Of a DNA stretch of 64,000 nucleotides, positions 18,923 through 29,801 are shown in pieces. The notes under the pieces were generated by a model. It did not search any database, was not told the DNA's origin, and saw only the letters and a list, made by a program, of their open reading frames with translations. Location of the stretch: positions 1 to 64,000 of the forward strand of contig NZ_QFFM01000009.1 of NCBI RefSeq assembly GCF_003129905.1. The letters run 5' to 3'. Each line of letters starts with the position of its first letter. Position 1 is the first letter of the stretch. Origin of the DNA: Bifidobacterium callitrichidarum (GTDB lineage: Bacteria > Actinomycetota > Actinomycetes > Actinomycetales > Bifidobacteriaceae). The position numbers were made by a program, and so were the translations under genes.

Positions 18923-20785
18923 GTGAGCAAGGGTATGAATCGCCGGCGCATGTGGTCCGGCAGGCGGTCGGGGGTCGTCCTCACCATCATCGTATCGACT
19001 ATTCTTGCGGCTCTCGTGGCACCCAACGCAATCGGTGCCTCGGGAGCCGTTCCCTTTGACGGCGAGGATCCGGCCAGCGGCACGCGCACGGTGACCATCG
19101 CCGACATCACCGATTTCCATGGCCATATCGAACGCGGGGCCGACGTGGCCGCCGCCTTCACCTTGGCGGACAGCCATAATCCAGGCAACCTGGTGGCCGT
19201 CTCGGCCGGCGACCTGGTGGGTGGCTCCCCATACGAATCCGCGGTCCAGCAGGACAAACCCACCTTGGCGATGGCCAGGACCTGGGGATTGACGATCTCC
19301 GCGGTCGGCAACCACGAATTCGACCGCTCCGTGGCGGATTTCAACGACCGCATCGCCGCGCCCGCCAACGGCATCGACTGGCTGTGCGCCAACATTTCGG
19401 CGGCCAACAAACGTCCGGACGGCAAACTGAGCCGGGTCAAGGACTACGTGATTCGCACGGTCAACGGCAAGCGGGTGGGGTTCGTGGGCGCGCTCACCGA
19501 CGCGCTCGGCTCGGTGGCCACGCCGCAGATCACGCGCGACGCCGACCTGGCCGAACATGACGTGGACGCCATCAACCGTGTGGCCGGCGAGCTCAAGCGT
19601 TCGGGCAAGGCGGACGCCGTGGTGGCGCTGCTGCACGCCGACGCCTCCGCGGCCCGCGATATCGGGCGCGATGTGGACGTGGTGTACGCGGGACATTCGC
19701 ACGCCGTCAAGCGCGACGTGACCGCGGGCGGCGCGCCGATCGTCGAAGCGGGCAGTTTCGGGCGTGACGTGGCCGTGCAGGACCTCATCATCAAGGGCCA
19801 TGGACCTCATGCCTCGGTGCGTGTGGCTGATGTGGACCTGGGCAACGGCGTGCAGCATACGGCGGTGCCCGGCGTGCTCAACGTGGAGGGCATGAACGCG
19901 CGGCCGGTTCGTCAGGCGGCGTGGATGAGCGCCGGTGGACAGGATGCCACGGCGATCACCCGTTCGCAGCAGGTGTATGCGTCGGCCGGCGCGTATGCGG
20001 CCAAGGTGGGCGTCAAGGTGATCGGCACCCTGGCCCATGGTGCCAATTTCGACAAGCGCACCTCGCCGGGCCATGAAGGCTCGGTGGGCATGCTCGTGGC
20101 CGACGCCAACCGTGAGTCGGTGATGCGGCACGTCTACGCCGGCCTGCGATTGCCTGTCGCCGGTTTTGCGAATGATGGCAGCATCAGGACCGCCCGGCTC
20201 GACATGGACGGGGACGGCCGTGTGACCGTACGTGAGGTGGACAGCCTGTTGGCGTTGCAGTTCAAGGCGGCGCATGAGACGCTGCGCGGCCGGGATGTCA
20301 AGGCCGTGCTTGCCCAGCAGTTCCGACGCGGGGCGGATGGCGGAGTCAAGAGGCGTTGGATAGGCATCTCCTCGAACGTGGCGTACCGGTATGTGACCTG
20401 CGGGGGAGTGGACGACCCGTGTGCAGCGGAGGATGCCAAGGCGAAGGCCGTCAAGGGTGATTCGAATGATGCCAATGACCGTGACGGCGATTCGTTGCGG
20501 GGACAGCAACGCGGCAAGGCGGCGGCCGAAGCGGAGGAGAACTACAAGAAGGCTCCGGTGCGTATCGTGGATCTCACCATCGACGGCAAGCCAGTCGCCG
20601 ATGACGATCTGGTGATCATCGCGTCCAATTCCTATCTGCTGCAGGGAGGTGACGATTACACGGCCTTCCGTGCCGGCACCAACTACGGCGAGCTCGACAT
20701 GTCCTACCGTCAGCCGTTGGCCGAATACCTTGCGCGGCATCCCGTGCTCGCGCCGCATGTGCCGGAAACCGGTACGGAGGCGTGA
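18923..20785 (+). CDS. Secreted 5'-nucleotidase/2',3'-cyclic phosphodiesterase (UshA-like)
   Basis: The 620-residue protein begins with a basic n-region and a hydrophobic signal segment (GVVLTIIVSTILAALV) ending at APNAIGA. The N-terminal metallophosphatase domain shows DITDFHGHIE, SAGDLVGGSP, GNHEFD, LLHAD and AGHSH in order; a C-terminal 5'-nucleotidase domain follows (FANDGSIR; SNSYLLQGGDDYTAF). It would release phosphate and nucleosides from extracellular nucleotides. A Lys/Asp/Ala-rich insertion (about residues 495-545) separates parts of the C-terminal domain. No sortase signal or anchor is visible. The GTG at 18923 is chosen because TACATT (18910-18915) lies 7 nt upstream, a leaderless arrangement; the ATG at 18935 is an alternative. 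Confidence 0.88.
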   Translation: MSKGMNRRRMWSGRRSGVVLTIIVSTILAALVAPNAIGASGAVPFDGEDPASGTRTVTIADITDFHGHIERGADVAAAFTLADSHNPGNLVAVSAGDLVGGSPYESAVQQDKPTLAMARTWGLTISAVGNHEFDRSVADFNDRIAAPANGIDWLCANISAANKRPDGKLSRVKDYVIRTVNGKRVGFVGALTDALGSVATPQITRDADLAEHDVDAINRVAGELKRSGKADAVVALLHADASAARDIGRDVDVVYAGHSHAVKRDVTAGGAPIVEAGSFGRDVAVQDLIIKGHGPHASVRVADVDLGNGVQHTAVPGVLNVEGMNARPVRQAAWMSAGGQDATAITRSQQVYASAGAYAAKVGVKVIGTLAHGANFDKRTSPGHEGSVGMLVADANRESVMRHVYAGLRLPVAGFANDGSIRTARLDMDGDGRVTVREVDSLLALQFKAAHETLRGRDVKAVLAQQFRRGADGGVKRRWIGISSNVAYRYVTCGGVDDPCAAEDAKAKAVKGDSNDANDRDGDSLRGQQRGKAAAEAEENYKKAPVRIVDLTIDGKPVADDDLVIIASNSYLLQGGDDYTAFRAGTNYGELDMSYRQPLAEYLARHPVLAPHVPETGTEA

Positions 20786-20854
20786 GATTGGTTCTTGTTC
20801 CTCCTCGCTGGGGGCTTCGAACGCAGTGAGACCGCGGGGAATCGCTCATCAAAA

Positions 20855-20903
20855 GGCTCCCCTCAGTCAGCTTCGCTGCCAGCTCCCCTCAGGGAGGGGA
20901 GCC
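20855..20903. repeat. REP-like palindrome
   Basis: GGCTCCCCT ... AGGGGAGCC with an inner CAGCTTCGCTGC-type dyad. It lies after the nucleotidase gene and just before miniature element copy 2; with that element it fills the 410-bp gap to the DUF349 gene. Confidence 0.75.
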
Positions 20904-20920
20904 AGAGAGATGATAAATAA

Positions 20921-21142
20921 GGCTCTGTTAAACCACGATTGACATGGTCCCCATTCTCGGCTCCCCTTGTCAGGACATTGCCGTGAAGCAAACGGTAGGG
21001 CCGTCTACATGCGATGTGCGAGGCGACAGCCAAGCCAGCAGAACGCGAACGGAGTTCGTCGTTGATCGCAGGACGAGCTGTCGGCAAAGCCGACTGAGGG
21101 GTAGTCCAGTGGGATTCATGCCAATCGTGGTTTAACAGAGCC
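20921..21142. mobile_element. Miniature inverted-repeat element, long form (copy 2)
   Basis: The 222-bp element has terminal repeats beginning GGCTCTGTTAAACCACGATT and an internal module of about 100 bp absent from the short form. ATAAATAA occurs on both sides (20913-20920, 21143-21150), a perfect 8-bp target duplication. A 63-codon open frame (20944-21135, plus strand) has a homologous, equally long counterpart in copy 5. Confidence 0.87.
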
Positions 21143-21147
21143 ATAAA

Positions 21148-21178
21148 TAATGCCCGCCAGGAAATCCTGACGGGCATT
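21148..21178 (-). terminator. Terminator of the DUF349 gene
   Basis: AATGCCCGCCAGGA pairs with TCCTGACGGGCATT (one wobble) around an AA loop, 17 bp after the stop codon on the minus strand. Confidence 0.75.
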
Positions 21179-21195
21179 TACAAGAAGCGGAACGC

Positions 21196-22647
21196 TTACT
21201 TGATGGCGTTCAGCCACTGCTCCTTGGTGGCCTTCTCGGCCTCGAGCTTGGCCTTCTTCTTCGGATCGGACTCGGCGGCGATCTTCTCGTTGAGCTCGGT
21301 GAGCTGGGCGTTGAGCTGCTCCTCGAAGCTGGAACGACGGGCGTCGGTCTCCGGGTCGGTCTGCTTCCAGGCGGCGTCCTCGACGGCCTTGATCTGCTTG
21401 TCCACGGCGTCGAGACGGTTCTCGATGCGGCGCATGTCGTCACGCGGCACGTAGCCGATCTGATCCCACTCGTCCTGGATCTTGCCGAGCTCCTGACGGG
21501 CCTTCTTGGCCTCGGCCTCGGTCTTGACCGGCACCAGGGCCTCGGCCTTGACCAGCAGCTCCTCCTTCTTGGCCAGGTTCTCCTTCTCGTCGGCGTTGAT
21601 CTGGTCACGATCGGCCTGACGGGCGTTGAAGAAGGTATCGGCGGCCTCACGGAACTTGGCCCACAGCTCGTCGTCCTCGTTGCGGCCGGCGCGACCGGCC
21701 TTCTTCCAGCGATCCATCAGATCGTTGAACTTGCGGGAGGTCTCGCCCCAGGCGGTGGAGTCCTTGAGCTCGTTGGCCTCGGCGATGATCGCCTCCTTGA
21801 CCTCCTTGGCGTGGTTGCGCTCGTTGTCGCGCGCCTGGGCCCACTTGCGGCGGGCCTGGTTGAAGGTGGTGCGGGCGGCGGAGAAGCGCTTCCACAGGGC
21901 CTCGGCCTCCGGCTTGTCGATGCGCACGGTGGTGCGCTGGTGGTTCTGCCACTCCTCGAAGAGGTTGCGGAACTTGTCCGCGGTGGAACGCCAGTTGGTG
22001 TTGTCGCCCAGGGAAGCGGCCAGTGCCTCGGCCTTCTCGACGATCGCGGTGCGCTCGGCCACGGCCTTGGCCACGGCGGCCTTGCGGGCCTCGGCGATCT
22101 CGGCCTTCTTGGCCTCGCCGGCGGCCTTCAGCGCCTCGTACTGGGCCTTGAGTGCGGCAATGTCGCCCACGACGGCCGGCTCGGCGGTCTCCTCGCCCAG
22201 CAGCTTCAGGGAATCATCAATCTCGCGGGCCTTGACGTTCGGGGAGGTCAGGCGGCCGGCCAGCAGGTCGAGCTTGGCCTTGAGATCCAGGAAACGACGG
22301 GCGTACAGCGCCAGAGCCTCCTCCTTGGAGACGTCCGGGAACTGGCCGACCTCGCGCTCGGCCTCGCCTTCCTTGACGAAGACGGTGCCGTTGTCGTCCA
22401 CGCGGCCGAAGGACTCGGCGGCCTTGACATCCTCTTCGGAGTAGGCGACGGTGGCGGCGGCCGGGCCGGCGTTGTGGCGCTTGGCGGCCGGGGTCTTCTT
22501 GGCGAATGCGGCGGGGGAGGGTGCATGCGGCTTCGGCACGGAAACCGGGGTCGGCTTTGCCGGGGTCGCCGCGGGTGCTGCAGGCGTCGCTGCCTGCTCC
22601 TCGGGTGCGATGGTGTGTTCGGTTTCGGTGACAGTTTCGTCGGCCAT
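21196..22647 (-). CDS. DUF349-domain protein
   Basis: The 483-residue cytoplasmic protein has a Pro/Ala-rich N-terminal region (about 1-70) and then several DUF349 repeats, recognisable as repeated W-x-K/FR-x-A...A helical units (WRSTADKFRNLFEEWQNHQR, SRKFNDLMDRWKKAGRAG, DELWAKFREAADTFFNARQ). It is almost entirely helical and highly charged. DUF349 proteins are widespread in actinobacteria; their molecular role is not established. AAGGAG before the ATG at 22647 fixes the start. It is divergent from hisS with about 100 bp between them. Confidence 0.88.
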   Translation of the reverse strand: MADETVTETEHTIAPEEQAATPAAPAATPAKPTPVSVPKPHAPSPAAFAKKTPAAKRHNAGPAAATVAYSEEDVKAAESFGRVDDNGTVFVKEGEAEREVGQFPDVSKEEALALYARRFLDLKAKLDLLAGRLTSPNVKAREIDDSLKLLGEETAEPAVVGDIAALKAQYEALKAAGEAKKAEIAEARKAAVAKAVAERTAIVEKAEALAASLGDNTNWRSTADKFRNLFEEWQNHQRTTVRIDKPEAEALWKRFSAARTTFNQARRKWAQARDNERNHAKEVKEAIIAEANELKDSTAWGETSRKFNDLMDRWKKAGRAGRNEDDELWAKFREAADTFFNARQADRDQINADEKENLAKKEELLVKAEALVPVKTEAEAKKARQELGKIQDEWDQIGYVPRDDMRRIENRLDAVDKQIKAVEDAAWKQTDPETDARRSSFEEQLNAQLTELNEKIAAESDPKKKAKLEAEKATKEQWLNAIK

Positions 22648-22735
22648 GGCCAGCTCCTTAACAAGCGGTAGATCAAGTGGGTGGGTCGCCTCGCATCCCG
22701 GATGAACGGGAGGCTTTGACGCAGCCCTCACTTAT

Positions 22736-22748
22736 TATATTGATTTCG
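22736..22748 (+). promoter_or_regulatory. -10 box placing the hisS transcript start at its GTG
   Basis: TATATT (22736-22741) is a near-consensus -10 hexamer with 6 nt to the GTG start at 22748 and no Shine-Dalgarno between, so hisS is probably leaderless. A -35-like TTTGAC (22715-22720) is closer than ideal. Confidence 0.5.
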
Positions 22749-24154
22749 TGGCTAAAGGTGCATCAATATCAGGATTTCCGGAGTGGCTCCCCTCCGAACG
22801 TGTTGTGGAGCAGCGTGTCATCGACACGCTTCGTAAGGTTTTCGAGCTTAACGGCTTCATCGGCATTGAGACGCGAGCGGTGGAAACCGGCGCTTCCCTG
22901 CTGAAAAAGGGCGAGACCAGCAAGGAGATCTACCTGCTGAGCCGTCTGCAGGAGGTCGGTCACGAATCGGACACGCCGATCGAGGACCGACTGGGCCTCC
23001 ACTTCGATCTGACCGTGCCGCTGAGCCGGTATGTGGTGGAGCATTCGGGAGACCTCGCCTTCCCGTTCAAGCGTTGGCAGATCCAGAAGGTCTGGCGTGG
23101 CGAGCGTCCGCAGGAGGGCCGCTTCCGCGAGTTCGTCCAGGCGGACATCGACGTGATCGGCGCCGGCGACCTGCCCGACCACTACGAGGTGGAGCTGCCG
23201 CTGGTCATGGTCTCCGCGCTGGAGGAGCTGCGTGCGTTCGGTCTGCCCAAGGCCACCGTGCACGCCAACAACCGCAAGCTGTCCGAGGGCTTCTACCGTG
23301 GACTGGGTCTGACGGACATCGAGGGCGTGCTGCGCGAGATCGACAAGCTGGACAAGATCGGTGCCGACGAGGTGGCCAAGCTGCTGGTCGAATCCTGCGG
23401 CGCCACCGAGGACCAGGCCCACGCCTGCCTCGAGCTGGCCGGTCTGACCGCCGCCGACGGTGCGGAGCTGGCCGCCAAGTTCGACGATTTGTGCGCCGCA
23501 CATGGCATCGCCAAGGACTCCGAGGCCTACACGCTGGCCCGTCAGGGTCTGGACACCCTCGCCATGATCGTGGACGAGGCCGCCGCTATCCGCCCCGGCT
23601 CCGTAATCGCCGACCTCAAGATCGCCCGTGGACTCGACTACTACACCGGTTCCGTCTACGAGACCTTCCTCGACGGCGCGGCATCGCTCGGCTCCATCTG
23701 CTCCGGTGGCCGCTACGACAACCTCGCCTCCCAAGGCAACCGCAAGTATCCGGGCGTGGGCCTGTCCATCGGCCTGAGCCGACTGGTCTCCTACATGCTG
23801 CACACCGCCGGCGCGCACGCCAGCCGCGTCTCGCCTGCCGCCGTGCTCGTGGCCGTGTGGAATGAGGACGACCGTCCGGCCGCCAACCGCATCGCCGCCC
23901 AGCTGCGCGCCCGCGGCATCGCCACCGACGTGGCGCCCACCGCCGCCAAGCTCGGCAAGCAGATCAAGTACGCGGACAAGCTCGGCATTCCTTATGTATG
24001 GTTCCCGGCCTCCGCCGCGGACGGTGAAGGTGCGGAAGGCGCCGAATCGGCCGGTGACGAGGTCAAGAACATCGTCACCGGCGAGCAGGTGCCCGCCGAT
24101 TGCACGTCGTGGGAGCCGGATACTGTGGTTGCCCAGCAAACCGTCGAAATCTGA
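22748..24154 (+). CDS. hisS: Histidyl-tRNA synthetase
   Basis: The 468-residue class II synthetase charges tRNA-His. Motif 2 region WQIQKVWRGERPQEGRFREF, the HisA motif ARGLDYYTGSVYET and motif 3 GVGLSIGLSRLVSYML are all present, with a C-terminal anticodon-binding domain from about residue 360. The GTG start is unusual in lacking a ribosome site and is probably the first transcribed codon. It is followed by aspS after 33 bp, the common actinobacterial pairing. Confidence 0.96.
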   Translation: MAKGASISGFPEWLPSERVVEQRVIDTLRKVFELNGFIGIETRAVETGASLLKKGETSKEIYLLSRLQEVGHESDTPIEDRLGLHFDLTVPLSRYVVEHSGDLAFPFKRWQIQKVWRGERPQEGRFREFVQADIDVIGAGDLPDHYEVELPLVMVSALEELRAFGLPKATVHANNRKLSEGFYRGLGLTDIEGVLREIDKLDKIGADEVAKLLVESCGATEDQAHACLELAGLTAADGAELAAKFDDLCAAHGIAKDSEAYTLARQGLDTLAMIVDEAAAIRPGSVIADLKIARGLDYYTGSVYETFLDGAASLGSICSGGRYDNLASQGNRKYPGVGLSIGLSRLVSYMLHTAGAHASRVSPAAVLVAVWNEDDRPAANRIAAQLRARGIATDVAPTAAKLGKQIKYADKLGIPYVWFPASAADGEGAEGAESAGDEVKNIVTGEQVPADCTSWEPDTVVAQQTVEI

Positions 24155-24187
24155 CGTATTCGAGTCAAATCGAGGAGAAACAAGACA

Positions 24188-25978
<1,791 letters not shown>

Positions 25979-25987
<9 letters not shown>

Positions 25988-26081
25988 GTGATGGAGCGTC
26001 CTCGTCGTTGCTCCTCGGTCGACGTACCTTCGTACGCCTTCCTTCGGTACGCCTAGTGGACGCACGCATCACTGAGTTTTC
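25979..26081. repeat. Long inverted repeat overlapping the aspS stop codon
   Basis: GAAAACTAAGTGATGGAGCG at the left and its imperfect complement (GGACGCACGCATCACTGAGT plus TTTC) at the right have arms of about 23 bp around a spacer that itself contains repeated GTAC-C-TTCG units. The left arm covers the last codons of aspS. Confidence 0.7.
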
Positions 26082-26109
26082 TACGAAAACTAAATACGGT
26101 ACATGAATG

Positions 26110-26145
26110 ATGGGCCTCGCACGGTTTCGGCTGTGCGGGGCCCAT
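26110..26145 (+). terminator. Terminator of hisS-aspS
   Basis: ATGGGCCTCGCAC pairs with GTGCGGGGCCCAT (one wobble) around a 10-nt loop. The remaining 230 bp before the response regulator gene hold the hairpin element at 26207 and no gene. Confidence 0.75.
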
Positions 26146-26206
26146 TGTCATGTTGAATGCGCTGGCATGATTGCCTGGGGCTTCATCCGTGGCGCGTAAT
26201 GATTCT

Positions 26207-26327
26207 CATGGTGTAGGGAATATCTCATGGTGTAGGGAAAGCTACATGATGTAGTAACGTAAAATGGCTTGTTTCTGCGGTTTTGCAAAAGTACATCCCT
26301 ACATCATGGGAATTTCCCTGCACCATG
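26207..26327 (+). repeat. CATGGTGTAGGGA hairpin element, copy A
   Basis: Three 13-mers of the CATGGTGTAGGGA type, spaced exactly 19 bp apart, are followed by a conserved core containing GGCTTGTTTCTGCGGTTTTG and then two inverted 13-mers also 19 bp apart. The element lies in front of the LuxR-type response regulator gene, oriented with it. Confidence 0.85.
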
Positions 26328-26379
26328 GGGACTTATCTCTCCGGCGAAGCCTGATTTGCAGTCGGCATGCGGGCGCAGC

Positions 26380-27030
26380 ATGATGGAAACCGTGACGACG
26401 ATTGGAATAGTGGACAACGACCGGTTCGCGCTGACCATGTTGGCGCAGACGGTCGGCCGTGCGATGGCCGGCGCGAACGTGCTCTGGGCGGTGGAATCCG
26501 GAGCCCAGGCATTACATCATTGCCTGTATGAGGGCGGGCAATCGGTGCCTGACGTATTGCTGCTGGATATGTCGTTGACCGATATCCCCGGACCGGACGT
26601 GTGCCGCCGCATCCGCGAGGCGCAGGAACGCCCTGCCGTGTTGGGCATCACCTCGTACTCGTTGGGCCATTACCAGCAGCTCGCCATCGATGCCGGCGCG
26701 CAGGGGCTCATCGCCAAAAGCGTGACGCCGCGCGAACTGGTCTCGGCCATCAGCACAATCGCACAGGGTGCCACAATCGGCGAGGGATTCATGACCGCCG
26801 CGGCTGCGCGCATGAAACTGGTTTCGGCCGAACAGTCGAATGCCGATCTGTCGAACCGTGAGCAGGAAGTGCTGCGGTTGTATGCGGCGAATTTCAGCAC
26901 CGAAGAGATCGCGGCCAAGCTCGGCATCAAAGCCTCCACCGTCTTCGTGGTGATGAAGCACGCGAAGACGAAGCTCGGCGTGGCCACTCGTTCCGAGGCG
27001 ATTCGTGCATTTCTTGCGCAACAGGCGTGA
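26380..27030 (+). CDS. NarL/LuxR-family response regulator
   Basis: The 216-residue protein has an N-terminal receiver domain with the acidic pocket in GIVDNDRF, the phospho-acceptor Asp in DVLLLDMSLTDIPG and the conserved Lys in LIAKSVTPREL, followed by a LuxR-type helix-turn-helix (LSNREQEVLRLYAANFSTEE then IAAKLGIKASTVFVV). It should be partnered by the HisKA_3-type kinase 300 bp away on the opposite strand. The start is uncertain (ATG at 26380 or 26383; no strong ribosome site). The upstream 170 bp contain hairpin element A, which also occurs before the kinase gene. Confidence 0.88.
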   Translation: MMETVTTIGIVDNDRFALTMLAQTVGRAMAGANVLWAVESGAQALHHCLYEGGQSVPDVLLLDMSLTDIPGPDVCRRIREAQERPAVLGITSYSLGHYQQLAIDAGAQGLIAKSVTPRELVSAISTIAQGATIGEGFMTAAAARMKLVSAEQSNADLSNREQEVLRLYAANFSTEEIAAKLGIKASTVFVVMKHAKTKLGVATRSEAIRAFLAQQA

Positions 27031-27037
27031 TTCATAA

Positions 27038-27159
27038 GGTGCCGCTAAGCCAAGATTGACATGAAACTGATGTAGCTATTCCTCAGCCGACTATGCCGGC
27101 AGTTTCCTTGACAGGGGAGTCCAAGAATGGGGCCATGACAATCTTGGTTGAGCAATACC
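27038..27159. mobile_element. Miniature inverted-repeat element, diverged short copy (copy 3)
   Basis: Terminal repeats are recognisable (CTAAGCCAAGATTGACATG at the left, CATGACAATCTTGGTTGAG at the right) and ATTCATAA flanks both sides exactly (27030-27037 and 27160-27167). The left duplication includes the last base of the response regulator stop codon. A further decayed remnant with CATGCCAACCTTGGTCTCAA follows at about 27236-27255. Together they fill the 312-bp gap between the convergent regulator and kinase genes. Confidence 0.8.
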
Positions 27160-27342
27160 ATTCATAACGGGTTGTCTAGGCTGTCCGAGTTATATCCGGC
27201 AAAGCCGGTCGGGGCAATCGACTGGCTTCATGCTCATGCCAACCTTGGTCTCAATAGTCCTTCCGCGCGAATGACGGCAATCAGGCTTCCCGTTCCGGTC
27301 AGGAATCGACTGTCCAGGGTCTTCCGCACATATGACAGCTGA

Positions 27343-28653
27343 TCAGGCTTCCACGGGGAAGCGCGCGGTCATAGACCATTGATCAGTCGAATCGCCCTTG
27401 ACACTGATGTCAACGCCCATATTGCGGTACCGGTCCAGTCCGGTGCCCAGTCCCAATCCCGAACCGTCGCCGCCTGTTTCGCGGTCCGGCAATGGCGTAT
27501 CGACGGCCGTGACGACGATATCGCCGCCATCGCCGGCGATGGACACCACATAGCCTTGTGCCGGGTCGCCGTGTTTGGCGATGTTCGCATATATTTCGCC
27601 AAGCAGTCCGGCCAGCAGTTCGGCGCGAGATGCCGACAGCTGAGGAAAGGCGTCCGACATCGTCGTCTGGCCGTCGAATCCCAGCGCCCGTAAACGTTCC
27701 TCCTGCGAGTCAATGCAGTCGATGATGGCGCCGGTGACATCGGTCTGCGGCACAGTGGATGCACGGGAGAAAGCGTCGTAATCCGCGACGTGTGCACGAA
27801 CGTCCGACGCATCGGCCACGGCCTCGGAAGCCTGGTCAAGCGCGTTGATGACCTGATGCGTATCGGCAAGCGCCGTTTCGATGATGCCGCGCAGCTCATG
27901 GAGCTCATTCGGGTTCATGGGCGAAGGTCGTTCTTTGGTCGCGGCCACGCTTCGATCCCGATAGGTCATGCCTGTACGAAGACTTTCCCGCTCGGCAACA
28001 TCGGCGTTGGGCATCGAATCGCGGTACACCGACTTCGATTGTTCGATATCGCGGTCGATACGCATGATGGCATACGCCAAATCGTTGGAAATCCGGTCGT
28101 GCAGGGCGCGGGCGATGGCGTCGCGTTCGGCCTGGCGACGTTTCTGTTCGTTCTGGCGGGCCCGATCCGCCTGCCAACGGGAGACCACGCCGATCACCAC
28201 GGCGAACATGCAGTAGGCGAACGAAACAACCACCGAATCGGAAGGACCGAGCCCGAACAGCACCTTTTGATCGATGAGCAGGGCCGAAACGCCAAGCACG
28301 GCCGCAAGCGTCGCCATCGCACGACCGTCACGCCAGATGATGGCCACCGCCAGCACCATCGCCAGCGAATACGAATACGACATCGGAAACGGCGAGACCA
28401 GTCCCACACAGTACAACGTGACCGCAAGCCATGCGCCAGACTCCGGCATGACCGGCAGCAACACCAGCGACACCAGCGCCGAACAGGGGATGAGCAGATA
28501 GGACAGGACGTGCCCGCTTTGCCAGCGCAACAGCGTTTCCGCAACCACACAGCATGCGATAAGCGTGCAGCACAAGGCGAGGTGCCTGCGATTCAGGGTT
28601 GTCCGTACGAATATGGCCCCTCGTCCGGTCTCGCCTTTTCCGTGCGTAATCAT
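27343..28653 (-). CDS. Sensor histidine kinase (HisKA_3 type)
   Basis: A 436-residue membrane kinase. The first 180 or so residues form several hydrophobic segments with short loops and no large outer domain. The phospho-acceptor His is in RDAIARALHDRISNDLAYAI, and the ATPase domain shows GEIYANIAKHG (N-box region) and DGSGLGLGTGLDRYRNMG (G-box). It should phosphorylate the LuxR-type regulator nearby. The ATG at 28653 lies 7 nt after TAACAA (28661-28666, minus strand), consistent with a leaderless start; the frame continues upstream only through hairpin element B. Confidence 0.87.
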   Translation of the reverse strand: MITHGKGETGRGAIFVRTTLNRRHLALCCTLIACCVVAETLLRWQSGHVLSYLLIPCSALVSLVLLPVMPESGAWLAVTLYCVGLVSPFPMSYSYSLAMVLAVAIIWRDGRAMATLAAVLGVSALLIDQKVLFGLGPSDSVVVSFAYCMFAVVIGVVSRWQADRARQNEQKRRQAERDAIARALHDRISNDLAYAIMRIDRDIEQSKSVYRDSMPNADVAERESLRTGMTYRDRSVAATKERPSPMNPNELHELRGIIETALADTHQVINALDQASEAVADASDVRAHVADYDAFSRASTVPQTDVTGAIIDCIDSQEERLRALGFDGQTTMSDAFPQLSASRAELLAGLLGEIYANIAKHGDPAQGYVVSIAGDGGDIVVTAVDTPLPDRETGGDGSGLGLGTGLDRYRNMGVDISVKGDSTDQWSMTARFPVEA

Positions 28654-28704
28654 GCCTTCATTGTTACACCGTGATTGGATGGGGATGGGCCAAGCACGTG
28701 TAGT

Positions 28705-28826
28705 CCATGATGCAGGGATTTTCCCATGGTGTAGGGATGTGTTTTTATAAAACCGCGGAAACAAGCCGTTTTTCATCCCTACACCATGCGATTTTCCCTA
28801 CAGCATGGACTATTCCCTACAGCATG
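28705..28826 (-). repeat. CATGGTGTAGGGA hairpin element, copy B
   Basis: On the minus strand it reads as copy A: three direct 13-mers (CATGCTGTAGGGA, CATGCTGTAGGGA, CATGGTGTAGGGA) 19 bp apart, the core GGCTTGTTTCCGCGGTTTTA, then two inverted 13-mers. It lies about 50 bp upstream of the histidine kinase start in the same relative orientation as copy A to the regulator gene, and ends 9 bp from the stop codon of the nuclease-like pseudogene. Confidence 0.85.
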
Positions 28827-28835
28827 GGCCCGTGT

Positions 28836-29801
28836 TTATTCAGCCTTCCTGGTTTGCACTGCCTTTTGCCTGCGCTGATATTCGCCCTTGCGTGCATTAA
28901 TGGCAAGCCGCGGATTGGCCAGCGCCCGGAATTGACGTTGCGGCAGACCAGTCAGCGGTACGTTCAATGCGTTTGCTACATGTTGTGCAAAATCACGTTG
29001 ATTCGCGTCGTTCCACAAGTCATCGGCAAACACTTCGACGACCGTCCATCCCATAGCCCTGAGATTGCGTCGTTTACGCTGATCACGTATGTATTGATTA
29101 CGGAAACGGCGATGATGATCGCCGTCATACTCGATAGCCACATGCGCATCGGGGTATGCCATGTCAACGATGTATCGAGTGGCGCGGTTTGTGTCCTCGA
29201 TGCCATAATGCATTTGCGGAGCGGGAAGCCCGAAACGCAGCAAGGTAAGACGGGCGCGTGTTTCCTGTACCTAATCGGATGTTTGAATAAGTGACAGCGC
29301 CTGCTCGCAGCGTGTGCGTCCAACGGTATGGGTGAAGTTCTCGAGTCGGTTACGGAAATGGTCGATGGAATATCTGAAACGTCGTATGATCGCTTCGCCG
29401 AGTATCACCATTTCATCAAGATTCAGGTACCGCGCGTATTGAATCCACAGGTCAAGAGGATGCATGCACACAAGTCCGTTGGGAAAAGTGTACGTGAGGA
29501 ACGGTTGATTCCATGTTCGATACGAGACGTTTTTCACCGTGGAACGTTGCGTACCATCCCGAATGGTGACGTAGAAATCACTGACTGACAGCGTGCATTG
29601 GCGGGGCCGCTCGATGGCATAGAGTTCCAGAGCTGTATGAAGCGAGAAACAGATGGATCGTTCCGTGCGCATACGAGCAAGCAGAGACCGGCATTCCGCC
29701 GCTTTCGCTGTGGCCTGGGCGGTGAGTTCTCGTTGCACATAATTCTGAATTTCGCCGTTGACCGGCATGCTTTGATAGTTATACGTATTCATGCCGGGCA
29801 T
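28836..29801 (-). pseudogene. DUF559/Vsr-like nuclease gene interrupted by an in-frame TAG
   Basis: An upstream part of 176 codons (29801-29271) ends in TAG; the same frame continues without shift for nine codons and then encodes LLRFGLPAPQMHYGIEDT and a DUF559-type endonuclease-like domain with VAIEYDGDHHR and VVEVFADDLW, ending at 28836. Read through, the product would be about 320 residues, the usual size of actinobacterial proteins that join an AbiEi-like or helical N-terminal part to a C-terminal DUF559 nuclease fold. The simplest reading is a single nonsense mutation at 29271-29273; a TTG at 29243 could restart the nuclease part. No Shine-Dalgarno is seen at 29801 or at the ATG at 29792. 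Confidence 0.75.

Noticed and set aside
26207..28826. CRISPR array, because of regularly spaced short repeats
   Set aside because: The 13-mers are 19 bp apart with almost invariant spacers, and they turn into inverted copies; there are no unique spacers and no cas genes.
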